This document shows positions 19,470-30,623 of a stretch of 64,000 nucleotides of DNA, in pieces (the first letter of the stretch is position 1; each line of letters begins with the position of its first letter). Origin of the DNA: Otatea glauca (lineage: Eukaryota > Streptophyta > Magnoliopsida > Poales > Poaceae). The notes beneath the pieces were generated by a model. It did not search any database, had not been told where the DNA came from, and saw only the letters and a list, made by a program, of their open reading frames with translations. Made by a program: the position numbers and the translations under genes. The stretch lies in contig CM070725.1 of the NCBI GenBank assembly GCA_036346275.1, positions 139,001-203,000 of the forward strand, read 5' to 3'.

Positions 19470-22400
19470 TCACTTCACACCAACTGATGCCATGAGATCC
19501 TCGTACTCAGGGTCCGTGTCCGCTTTCTTCGCTGCTGAGACCGCTGTAGGTGCAAAAGGGTCGTATATTGGATTTGCACCACCTGGATTGCCACCTTGCC
19601 TGTTTGAATTTGGAAATGGGTTCTGTTGTGGTGGCAAGAACTGAAACGGGTGGGGAGGTAAGCTGTTGGATGGATTTGATGGGGGCATTGGAGGAGAAAT
19701 AGTCGGTACACCTGGTTGAACTGCTGGAGGGAATGCCCGAAACCCTGTAGGTGATTGAAGAGCAGCTGGATTCCTAGGGACGGCTCCAGGAAAGAGTAGA
19801 GGTGGAGCATGCATCCGAGGATGACCAATAAGGCTGCCATCCAGAGGCCTTTGGAAACCTTGGAGTGGCGCAATGGGACTTCGATTGACAGGACGGAATA
19901 ATGGTGCTTGAGGTAAACCAAGGTGACTGTTAGCTTGAGTTCCCATTTGACTGGCTGATGCTGGAAGGTCTGGAGCTGGCGAAGGTGACGCAAGAGGCTG
20001 AAAGGTAAAATCGCCAGTGGCTGGATGTGGGGGTCTCAAAGTGGCTATTGAAGTCTGACTGTAGCTTGTGCTTGCAGAAGCTGAGGGAGACAACCCAGGC
20101 ATACCAAGTGTAGCAGGAGGGCGTGATGAAGGTACCAAGTGTGCCATGCCAGGTGTCGGTCCAACTTGGGGGAAAGATGAAGGCGGGCATCTCATTTGAG
20201 CAGATGTTGACATGGGAGGACACATTTGCATGGACAGAGGGTAAGGTGACCACGGTGACGCCCCAGCAGGAGATGATAGTACTTGCACCGAGGAAGGAGC
20301 TTGAGGCAAAACTGAAGGAAAAGACTGGAGCCCACCAAGAGGCCTGGAAGGTAATGTTGCTGAAGGAGCAAAGTTTGCTCCTGGTGGATGCTGAGTGCCA
20401 TAGCTGGTGGAGATATTTGACTGAGAAGGCACCGACGGAACAGCACTTTGTGGCGGTGGAGGAGCACCAATAGGAGAGACAGAAATGGGAGGTCTCACTG
20501 GCATAAAAGTAGGTGCAGCTTGTGGAGGCCTCTGAGATTGCACAGTAACAGGAGAAAAAGTTGGCCAACCTCCAGACGCATGAGGTGTTTGAAGGGGTCT
20601 AACATGCAGTGGCCCCGAGGAGGAAGGTAGCATCGGTTGTGGGCTTACAATTCCAGAAGGTCTACCAAAAGGAGGTCCAATGGAGGGGTTGGCTTGGAAC
20701 TGAGGTGGAGGTTGTTGAATGTTTGGCATTGATGGCCGAGGTCCAGGAACAGGCAGTGGATTTCTTGGCATGATATTCATGTGAGGAGGTTGTCCTGTAT
20801 ACGGAGGCATACTAAAAGAACCAACAGGTGGTTGAAGATGCAAAGAATTGTTAGGTAATGTGCTCAGCATAGGCCCAGAGGAAGGAATTGACTGAACATT
20901 GGTTTGGGGAATGGAGAGCCCATGAGCACTATGTGATTGGTACTGAAGTAAACCTGGCTGAGAAGTGGCACTCTGCACCTGTTGCACAGCAGCTGGATTT
21001 ACACTACCAGAGGTAACTGCTGGAGAAACAGAAGCAGTTGCTGAAGCATCTGCTGAATTCCCCTGATAAGATAGACATTATTTGGTGGTCAATTGACAGC
21101 ATACTAGATTGAGAGAAAATGCCAAGTTGCTGAACTTACAGAGACAGGAGTAAGAAGCAGCTCAATCAATGCAACCGCAGCATCTATTTTATCATAAGAG
21201 TCGGCTGAGACATTTATGTATAGGTCTTCATAAGCAGCTTGAGCTTCATTTATGTCTGGCTGGCAAACCTCACCCTGAGCATCATGAATAACAATTTTAA
21301 GTGCCTCATTTGTGTAGTGTGCTGAAATTGCTACCAGAATTATTTACTATAAGGTAAACACTTCAGGAAAAGATGTGATGTAGAGCTTGAGCATCAAGAC
21401 CATAAATGAAAGTTAAAAATTATCCCAATTGCCAAAAAGGAAGCTTTTAGAGAAGAAGGATGTCTAAAGATATGCTGTGGAAATTATCTTAAAAAAGAAA
21501 AAGCTTAGAATAGATAGATGCCCCATGTTTTCCTTTCTTTTCTCCTAGTTACAGTAATCAAATTTATGCTCAATGGATCGTATGTCCAATTGAATACTTT
21601 GCATGTATGCATGTAGATGAAACAGCACCAAGTACAAGCCTCACAACAATACCAGAGGACAAACAGCACCGTCGAGAAATTCGAAACAAGTTATAATTAT
21701 TATTAGTCAGACAATATACAGTACAAACTACATAACATATTGCTCTTACTTGCATGAAGAACAAATAAAAAGTTACAGAATGGAGAAAACCAATTTACCT
21801 TCTCTCCATTGGCTTTCTTAGTCCCATATACTCGTATTTTAGCTCCAGTTTCCTGGCATATAGTAAATGAATTAACCAGAGTCTTAATAGATATACTGTT
21901 TTTGAGGGATGTTTCAACAAAATAAAATTATAAGGTTTCCAAGAATAGTTCATACTTCCTGTAGTCGCTTCTGGGTATTACTCTCAGGTCCTATAAGAAC
22001 TCCAATGATATTATGTCCTGGATGTGCTTTTGTCTGCAATAGCCAACAGCACAAGCTAAGTGCACCACGTTTGTACAGACCGATAGTTATCCAAATGTGT
22101 TATCCATTCTACTCAGATTTTAATTAAAAAAGTAACTGCTAATCGCAATAGTCAAACGAACAATGAATTAGAACGTATCATAGGCTAGATGGATGAACAA
22201 CAATATGCCTCTCTAGCAGATCTTCAACCAGCTGGAAACTAATATACATTGTGCGATAGACACGCACTGATACATTATACTAGCAGATGTAAAAACAGAC
22301 ATAAGCTCCTACTGATGAACATTAATTCCAGTAGAATAAGGATTAAAAGGTGAACACTGTCTGCAAACAAGTGAAACAACTAATGGTACAAGTGCAAACC

Positions 22401-24348
22401 AAGCAATAAGCATTAAACAGTAGTGCATTTACATACGGGCAGAGGGATTTTTGTCTCCTTAATTAATGGCTTGTAATCATCAGGAGCCTTGTATCCTGGA
22501 TTTAATTGGAGTATTTCACCTACAGATAATATACAGTCAAGTTAATAATACAGACTTTTTTGAAGACATAATACAAAATTTTTGTGATGCACACGAAAAG
22601 CAAGATCAATACACAGGAATCCAGTCCAGAACACAACAAAATACAGACCAACTACATGTGTGCATTCCCTGCATATGCATAAGCTTTATTAAGTGCAAGA
22701 TACTCCCTTGATGGAGAACATCCCATCAGAAACAAGATGAAATGACAATCACATAGTTGTTTCTTATTCAGTAAACAAATGAAGTGAAAAACAGAAGAAA
22801 AGGAAAACTTCTCTCACCAATAATTTCTTGTTTTTCAAGCTCCAAGAGCTCAACCTTTCCCTGCTGCAAACGAAAAATGAAAGAAAGTTTATCAAATGGG
22901 AGCATATAGTTGTTTACGACATGACCACAACCACGTACCAGCATGCCTTCAAAAGCATATTTTGACACACTAGAGGACTAGATCCAGGTGTTTTGACACA
23001 CTATCAAGAATATATAGATAATAGGAAATGGCAAAAGAAAGGGGGTGGGGGTATGGTGGTCAGATAAGGAATACCTCATTCTCTTTCAGATTGTCAGCAC
23101 CATCAGAATCCGACCACTTTGCAGTAGACATCGAACCTTCATTTCCTCCTATCTCCAAAGCTCCAGAATTCAGCTCCTTGGTAATTTGCTCCACTCGAGT
23201 CTGCTCATGCACTAATATGACTTAATCACACCTAGCAATTGAAGCTTCCTACACGAGACTATCACAAGGAAAATGCTCGTTTCTGTCTGGCCAGAGGGCA
23301 AGGAATGATCGCTAATAATACTTGGGCCTAGCTTGGACAGGAATATGGAATTACAGACAACTCAATAAGTTGTTTTTACATTCCTTTTTCTAGTCAAATA
23401 AAATAGCACAAGGCATCAGGCTGGTTCTAGAGTTACTAAAGTAATCAAATAAATGTATGCATCATTGCCTAATTTGAAATATCCACAGAGATCACAGGCT
23501 AAGAAGAGAGATGCACATTTAAGAATTTCTGATCACAAGTTATAGATCCTTATGATTGAATGTGATCTGAAATTACATACAAATGTCATGTTCCTGAAGA
23601 ATGACATAACTCAGGGTTCTAGGATTAATGATTAAATGGAGGAAGGTAATTATGGTCATCCCAGCTACCTGAGTTTGCCAAAGATACGCACATGCGTAGT
23701 AGCATAACTTTGCATGTTTAACAGATAAAGAGTAAAAACGTGTTCCAATTGTTACATTGCAATATCCCAAGAGTTGTAGTGATGCAAAGTCCTGTTTCCC
23801 ATGGTTAAAAACTCAACACGATCCTTTCCAATTATTTATATAGTACATACACGACGTACTTAATGCAGCAAATGGCATATTGACTACCAAGGTACATAAA
23901 GCACGAGTTACAAGTTGTACTAAATATCTTGCATCGGAAAATATAATACACACGCACACGCACCAAAAAAAAAATAGTGGATGTCAGATAAAGCAATAGG
24001 GCGCTAGAAATTACTTGAGCTCAAATAGATAGGAGAACGGTTTGGATTGTACGATACCTGGTAGGCCAAAGCTCTGGCCTTCCTCACGGCAGAATCCAAG
24101 GTGAGATCAGGCCCCCATTTTGTCTTTCTTTGAACATGTTTAATGTTCTCTTCCTTAGATGTAGTTGGTGTTTCATTCTTGACACCGCCCCGGATAACCA
24201 GTGAACCTGCTAGCTTATTTTTTGGTATGACAAATCCAGCTTTTGCCCCGAACATTGAGACCTTGGGAGCCAAAGATGGTGATACAGTGGGCTTTGCCTG
24301 CCGAAGCCGAGGCTCGGCAGGAGAAGATTGGTCGAGTTTTGCGGCCAT
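19470..24348 (-). CDS. SF1/branchpoint-binding-protein-like KH-domain RNA-binding protein
   Basis: Likely a nuclear pre-mRNA-binding protein of the SF1 type. Exons in coding order: 24058-24348, 23075-23200, 22818-22863, 22437-22519, 21956-22033, 21799-21852, 21140-21274, 19470-21063, all with GT-AG borders. The first seven join in phase, giving 271 codons. The KH region spans about residues 150-270 (QEIIGEILQLNPGYKAP, HPGHNIIGVLIGPESNTQKR, ETGAKIRVYG, then helices to LLLTPVS). The last exon adds about 530 residues rich in Pro, Ser and Gln, ending DPEYEDLMASVGVK. No RRM or zinc knuckle is visible, unlike canonical plant SF1. The exon 8 border at 21063 is one base out of phase (a GGGG run); an acceptor before 20978 would be in phase. 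Confidence 0.8.
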
Positions 24349-24640
24349 CTACAACACCTAAGCAAATCCGCAACAAACTGCATGGATTGGATTGGAGATA
24401 AGGAAAGATTAGGATGAGACGATCCCTCTCAGAACAAAGCTATCCAAACAAAGCTAGGGCTTCCTTACCAACGAAAGGATCCAAGCAAGCCCGGACGGGA
24501 TGGATCTCCACTCCACGGCAGTCCGGTGGAAGAAGGCCTGGAGGCGTGAGAATTTGAGAGAGATGAATCGCCGCCGCCGCCGCCGCCGTCGCAGGGGAAC
24601 GGACCGGTCGAAGAAGAGGATGGGCCGGAGCGGATAGTTT
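24349..24640 (-). other. 5' leader of the KH-protein gene with a leader intron
   Basis: The minus strand has a CT-rich and GCC-repeat leader (about 24640-24469) ending in GTTG before GTAAGG. A TTAG acceptor at 24358-24360 follows, nine bases before the ATG at 24348. Leader exon plus leader intron is inferred from these signals. The transcription start is not determined. Confidence 0.5.
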
Positions 24641-24729
24641 CGATATTTTCTGGGGCACACAATAACGTGGGTCGTCTGCCTTTCTGTCTCCTTCAAATTG
24701 AAGAAACCCTACATGTACTACAGCGTTGT

Positions 24730-24957
24730 GCTTTTAAAACTTTAACTATTTGTATCTTTTTAAATATTTAGAGTGTAGATTTGTATCACAACATGCTTTT
24801 ATAATATTATAATTTTATTGGATTTTTTAAATATATTACAATAGAAATTAGTGGTCAAAGTTGAGTTTTTTGGACCGTGTCGATGTTCAAAATTATAACT
24901 ATTTGTAACCGAAGGCCCTAGCTTTGTCCAAAACGATAACTATTTATGACCGGAGGC
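24730..24957. mobile_element. Degraded Stowaway-related MITE
   Basis: The interior (TTTATAATATTATAATTTTA and AGAAATTAGTGGTCAAAG) matches the MITE at 7040-7294. The right end, AACTATTTGTAACCGAAGG, is followed by a second end-like copy, AACTATTTATGACCGGAGG, so the terminus is duplicated. The left end is lost. Confidence 0.55.
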
Positions 24958-24959
24958 CC

Positions 24960-26888
24960 TAGCTTTCTCCCTCTCCCTTCCGGCCCAGCCCGCCACCTTT
25001 CCTCTCTTCTCTCCCTCTCACCGACACGTGGGCCCACCTGTCGTACTGTCTTCTTCCTCCCTCCTCCTTCATTCGGCCGCCCAAGCCTTGCCGCCATTGA
25101 CGTACCCACAAAGCTTCGTAACGTCGTTGTTTCATCTCATCTCAATGAACAATCAATGCCATTCACCACCGCCATGTCACTCGACCGCTGCCATTCTCAC
25201 CGTCGTTTAGCCCTTTCCTCTACCCCTCGCCTTATAAAAGGGAGCACTCGACTCACTTTATTCTCCTCTCCCCATTTTCCCCCATGTCAAGCTCCCTCTC
25301 CCACTCGTTTAGTCGAAACGCCGTCGCCTCAATCGTCTTCCTCGCACCTGGGCATTGCGACCTCCTCACTGACCTACCACCCTAGCGTTCTGGCTGCATA
25401 CGACCACGTTAAGAGGTGTTCCTAGACCTTGTGAATATTTTCCCTCTATCAATTCATTGTTTTCTCCACTCTATCGTCGGATCGAGTCTCTTCCTCATTG
25501 CTAGCCATAGCGCCGCCTCACCGACGATTCCGTTGATGTCAAAGTACTACTGGACCATTGTCGCCGCCATAGACCCGAATGCCACCGCTGCCTTCTCATC
25601 GCCGCCGGCCACAACCACCACTCCCAGGTGCCCAAACCTAGCGTGCCAGTTTCCTCGCATCTTCCTCTTCCCATTTTGTGCCTCGTCGAGCTCCATCGTG
25701 CCACAGGTAGCCAGCGACTATAGAGTCCTGAGCCACATCATCACCGCCACTCCACGTATGCCGCCAAGTCACACCACACATGCACCGCATCAGCGCTGTC
25801 GTGGCATTGGTGTACTATGTAATAGACCCAGTCCATGGACTTGGGCCCACTTGTCATAGGCTGCCGCCTAATTCCTTTAGAAAAATAATTCGGCCTGAAA
25901 AACAAAAAAAGTCATTGATGATATCTTCCTTACGTCTTGATGGCATCATAAATCCTATTTCCTTTAGGAATAAAATTCAAAAATTCCAAATATGCAATAA
26001 TCCAGATTTTCCTTTAGAAAGAAAAATCTAAAATTCCTGAAAACCCCTTTGAATTAAATCTTTTGGAAGTCCATTCGCCTCCGTTCTTCTTCCTAAATTC
26101 ATCTAAAATCCTAATCTACCTATTTATGCCAGTTTTGTCTTTTGTATTTTATTTGAATTTGGCTGTTTTCAAAAGTTTATATTTTAGAGTGCAAGAAGAG
26201 TATTGATTCAACGTTCCAAACCACCATTATCTCTACCAAGGCAAGTTACACCCTTGATCCCATATTTTAAATTATTATTTTGATTTAAATTATTGCATGC
26301 ATAATTTTATCATTGTAATTTAAATCCCAGATTTAAATTAATAGTTACCTCTTAATTGTTATGACCATATTTGACATTGATTATCCATATACCTTTGTTA
26401 CGTTAGACAAAATCTCACTAGTTGATGTACTACTATAGTATTAACTAGTGTTTTGTAACAAATAGCTTAGACAAGCTTAAACCTGAATTTATGACTTTTG
26501 GGGATTTAAGCCAAACAAAAGATTTCATTAAGATAAACTCTACTCCTTGGCAATGGTGTGCTATGGAATGTTATGAAAATGATATGGTTCAAAGCAACTT
26601 GAAAAAAATATGATTTAGACAGGGCGAAAATGGTTTTAAGGTAGTTATGCCATGGTTATAGATTTGTGATAAGTTCACTTAGTTAATTAAGAACCGGTCT
26701 ATGAGTTGTTGATTGTGAAGCCTATACGTATTACCACAAGCCTAGTATGGTACAGACCTGGTTAACTAATTTGTAATGTTTCAATGTTGGTTGTGCTATT
26801 GGGTTGAATGTGGGTCTCGGTTTAGATTCTAACACGGCAAAAGAAAGGGCTTTCGACTAAGATGGTGTAACCCTGTCAGTGGTGGAAC
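24960..26888 (+). repeat. Gypsy long-LTR relic, left part
   Basis: The layout matches the solo LTR at 60725-63755: a GC-rich block with a TATA box (TATAAAAG, 25233-25240), an AT-rich block, then a segment like 62640-62880 (CTAGTATGGTACAGACCTGG, AAGATGGTGTAACCCT). The original start is missing. The relic stops at a Sirevirus insertion and resumes at 46459; GGAAC (26884-26888) is the left duplication. Open frames in this block follow base composition and are not genes. Confidence 0.65.
25233..25240 (+). promoter_or_regulatory. TATA box of the gypsy LTR relic
   Basis: TATAAAAG in a pyrimidine-rich context, at the position of TATTTAAA (61286-61293) in the related solo LTR. It is the likely start of the old retrotransposon transcript. 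Confidence 0.45.
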
Positions 26889-27224
26889 TGAAAGTACATC
26901 TAGGCCCCTTAAGAAGTTTTGGTGATAGATGGCAACACAATAAAAACACTAATGATCAAGTGAGAATCTATACAGAGGTAGAGGCAATGTCATCTTGAGA
27001 AAGCAATTGAAGATCCCAGCCGAGTTTAAAATTTGTGAAGACGGCATCAAGACTTGTTGTAAATTTTCTCTATTTCATTTGAGTCTAAGGATAGCCGTAC
27101 TATTAAGAGGGATACAACGGGAAATCACCTTTAGGATATACGTGTGCTCAAGGATAAAAATTGCATTGCATAAACACTTCAAGCACTTCATTTTTGTCAA
27201 AATACACACCTATGGCCGAGTGGG

Positions 27225-28255
27225 CCAACCCGGAGTATCCGGACATTTGGTCCGGACTCTCCGGGTTGACACCCTCGGTAGCAGCTCTATGGATAGTCCG
27301 GAGTATCCGGACATTTGGTCCGGACACTCCGGGTTAATTAGTCCGGAGTCTCCGGGTTTTTATCCGGAGTATCCGGGTTATATGTCCGGAGTCTCCGGGT
27401 TAGCTGCCTCGGTGTGTTCTAATTCTCCTCAATCCGGAGTATCTGGGTTACATGTCCGGAGTCTCCGGGTTGAGCGCAGCTCACCCCCAACGGTTGGATT
27501 TTGGAGCCCCTATTTAAGCCATCACTCTTCACCTAACAGAAGAGAGCTCCATTATTCTTTGTTGTTCATTCAAAAACACTCACTCTCACTCTCTTGAGCC
27601 CTAATCCCCTTTCTCCATTTGAAGCCTTTGATAGATTTGATTCTTTTGGGAGAAAGGAGTGGATTTGAGTGACTTGAACTTGCATCTTTCATCTTTGAGC
27701 ACAAGTTGAGTTCGCAACGTATTTATTACTCTTGGAGTTTGAAGGCCTCCTAGACGGCAAGGAGTCACCGGGAGCCTCCAAATCTCATTGTGGTGAGCCC
27801 CGGAAGTTTGTGAAGGCAAGTCTCACCTCCGAAAGGAAAGAGGCAAGAAGTGAAGACCGGCGAGTGCTTTGTGCAACACCGGGAGGATAGTGGTCAAGAG
27901 GGACCCGGGCTTTGTGCCTCCTCAACGGAGACGTAGGATTCCCTTCAAGAATCCGAACTTCGGGTAAAAATCTTTGTCTTCGTGCTCTTTGTTGTGTTTC
28001 TTGCTAGGGTTTGTTGTGATAGACCTTTGCAAGACTCGATCTACTCTATTGTTGCTTTTGGCTCTAGATCTACAATATTCTCAGGTACCTGATAGTATTT
28101 AGATCTTTTGTATTCAAGTAGATTGTTGAGAAATTGCAAGGATTTAAAATCTCATTTCGAGATCTTTAATCCGGAGTATCCGGACTCCTGAACCTGGATA
28201 GTCCGGACAATCCGGAGTATCCGGATTATATACCCCGGACATTCCGGGTTGAGAC
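27225..28255. repeat. Palindromic CCGGAGTATCCGGAC-type repeats in the Sirevirus LTR
   Basis: Units such as CCGGAGTATCCGG, GTCCGGACTCTCCGGG and GTCCGGAGTCTCCGGG are clustered at 27225-27480, with a second group at 28170-28255. Many units are self-complementary around CCGGA/TCCGG. They differ in sequence from the repeats of the left Sirevirus but occupy the same LTR region upstream of the TATA element. Confidence 0.75.
27511..27518 (+). promoter_or_regulatory. Probable TATA element of the Sirevirus LTR
   Basis: TATTTAAG lies just downstream of the palindromic cluster and about 80 bases before a leader-like CT-rich tract. The same block recurs in the 3' LTR near 45641. Confidence 0.45.
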
Positions 28256-28339
28256 CCTCGGGAGTTTTTATCTAGCTAAATTTTTTTTATCCGCCTATTC
28301 ACCCCCCCCCCCTCTAGGCAACATCTTTGTCCTTTCAAT

Positions 28340-28352
28340 TGGTATCAGAGCC
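28340..28352 (+). other. Primer binding site of the Sirevirus
   Basis: TGGTATCAGAGCC, the tRNA-Met primer site, lies two bases past the 5' LTR. Confidence 0.88.
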
Positions 28353-28391
28353 TAATCTCCATAATTTGGCTTAACCGCTTGGAGAATTAAG

Positions 28392-30623
28392 ATGTCGCTA
28401 ATAGAAAAGAGTGACGAAATCCGTGACCAAGAAAAGGCCACGGGTTCCGGCAAAGGGGTTGAAATTCCATATGATTATCCTTCTCTTGGAGTCTCAAGCT
28501 CTTCATCTTATGTTTCCGTGTCATCCGGTAGAGCAACTCATTTTGATGGTACTCGCTATGCCGCATGGAAACATAAAATGAAGATGTACTTGAGATCACT
28601 TCACCCGTGTATTTAGGAGATTGTAGAAACAGGTTTCAAAGCTATGGATCTAAGCAAACTTACTCCCGAAGAGAAGAAAGCTCAACATTTCAATGACTTG
28701 GCCGTCAATGCCTTGTTCAATGCCTTAAGTGATTCCGAGTTTAACCGAGTCAATGGACTTGAAGATGCCAAAGCAATTTGGGAAAGACTCATGGTTACTC
28801 ATGAAGGGATATCAAGTGTCCGTGAGTCCAAGATTGAGCTCATTATTGGTGAGCTAAGCAGATTCACTCTAGAAGAAGGAGAGTCTTATACAAGGATGTT
28901 CGACCGCTTGATGGTGTTGGTGAATCAAGCTAAGGGCCTCGGAAGTACCGAGCTCACCGACAAAGCAGTTGTTAAAATCATTCTTCGAGTGATCACCCCC
29001 ACCAACCGCAATTTAGTGCAACTCATCCGGGATCGACCAAACTTCGACACTCTCACTCCCCATGATGCTATCGGGAGGCTGATGATGGATGAGATGATGA
29101 TCAAGGAAGCGGAGGTGGTAGAAGAACTCAAGTCAGGAAAGAAGAAAGGCATCGCCTTGAAAGCAGTGAGGATTGCACCAGAAGTTGAGGAAAGTACAAG
29201 TGATGATGAAGAGGAGAGTGGCCCCTTAACCAATGATGACATGGCCTTGCTCGTAAGAAGATTCAACAAATTCCTCAAGAAAAAGGGGTACAAGCCAGGG
29301 AGCCACTCTAAAAATCAATGGAACAAATCAAGAGGAAGACACTCAACAAGAAAGTGCTATGAGTGTGGTGAGGCCGGTCACTTCATCGCCGAATGCCCAC
29401 AAAGAGAAAAGAAGAAAGACAAGCCATATAAGAAAGATAAATACCGGGGCAAGGACAAGGAAAGGAGCAAGAAGTTCAAACACTTCAAGCACAAAGGACA
29501 AGCTCACATTGGAGAGGAGTGGGATTCAAACTCCAACTCCGACTCAAGCTCTAATTCCGACGAAGGAGGAGTTGCCTCCGTCGCCATCGCCATGTCTCCC
29601 ACCCCAACAACGATGAAGGGTCTCTTCGACAACTTGAGCGATGACGATGAAGACGCTCCAATGTGCCTCATGGCCAAGGGGCGCAAGGTATTAATCAAAA
29701 CAACATCTCCTTCAATTGTCGACTCATGCATAGATGATAGTGATGACGCTAGTGACTATGAAAGTGCATTTAAGTCCATGAAAGATTTTGATGCTCAAAA
29801 ATTAGATTTACTTTTAAAAGATATTGAGAAGTTGGAGGAAACCATTGAGAAAAAGGAGGCTACTCTCGAAGCTCAAGAAGATTTGCTTATCCTTGAAAAA
29901 GAAAAAAACCTTGAGCTAGAGAAGAGCCTAAGTAATGAAAGGAGAAAGTTTGAAGAGTTGGTCAAAAGTTCAAAAATGACCAAATCCGAGCTATCTAGTC
30001 TTGTGATCACCAACGCTTCACTCGTAGAGGAACTTGCCAAAGTAAAGGATGCTTGCAAGGCTCTTGAAGTGAAGCTTGTTGATCACTTGAATGGCAACTC
30101 TAACTCCTTGATGGGCAACTCCAATCTCTCATATCCATCTACTAGCAATGGATGTGCTAGATGCTATAATGTTAATATTGATGATTGTGCCACTAACCTT
30201 GAGACCTTGCAAGTGTTGGCTCATGAAAATGAGAAGCTCGAGGAAATGCTTGAAGATGGACTTCAAAAGTCCTATAAGGCTAGCAAAGGATTAGAGGAGT
30301 TTCTTAGTAAGCGTCAAGGTAACCCTATGAAGCATGGGCTTGGGTATATACCACCCAAGGGCAAAAAGAATCATATTGTAATTGCCCCGTTGAACGAACC
30401 TATTCATTTTGTCAAAAGCAAAAGAAATTCTAATTATAAGGATCATGCTACTTTCTTTGCTTCTTATGTGCTTAAAAGAACTAATCTCGGTCGTATAGTT
30501 GCTCATCATATTGGGCGTAAACCCAACTATGCTTCTCATATGCGATCTATTTGGGTTCCAAAATCTCTTATTGCTAACGTGCGCGGACCTAAACAAGTTT
30601 GGGTACCAAAAGGAAAAATCTAA
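28392..30623 (+). pseudogene. Sirevirus gag, open except for one in-frame TAG
   Basis: The ATG at 28392 opens MSLIEKSDEIRDQEK. The frame runs to 30623 with a single TAG at 28614-28616 (codon 75, after SLHPCI), where relatives have Trp. The UBN2-like capsid core follows (HFNDLAVNALFNALS, IWERLMVTHEG), then the zinc knuckle CYECGEAGHFIAEC (29354-29395), a Lys-rich stretch, acidic and Ser-rich linkers, and a coiled coil (about codons 450-630 of the whole frame). Total length is about 743 codons. It forms the particle shell and binds RNA. If the TAG were read through, the protein would be complete. Confidence 0.85.

Larger units (their letters stand above)
26889..28337 (+). repeat. 5' LTR of the Sirevirus (1449 bp)
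   Basis: Starts TGAAAGTACATCTAGGCCCC and ends TTTGTCCTTTCA. It matches the 3' LTR nearly base for base outside 27240-27560, where the 3' copy lacks many single bases of homopolymers. TATTTAAG at 27511-27518 is the probable TATA element. Confidence 0.92.

Noticed and set aside
20123..20473. 116-codon plus-strand frame
   Set aside because: Antisense shadow of the Pro-rich last exon of the KH gene.
24946..25859. Two overlapping open frames of about 150 codons on the plus strand
   Set aside because: They fall in the GC-rich, TATA-bearing block of the gypsy LTR relic, lack motifs and have competing frames on the other strand.
27225..27480. Regularly spaced repeats that could suggest a CRISPR-like array
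   Set aside because: Units are palindromic, irregularly spaced and in an LTR of a plant retrotransposon; no cas genes, and the organism is a eukaryote.
26995..27597. 200-codon frame in the Sirevirus 5' LTR, with a related shorter one at 45137
   Set aside because: It is LTR sequence translating the CCGGAGTATCCGG repeats; the 3' LTR copy does not keep the frame.
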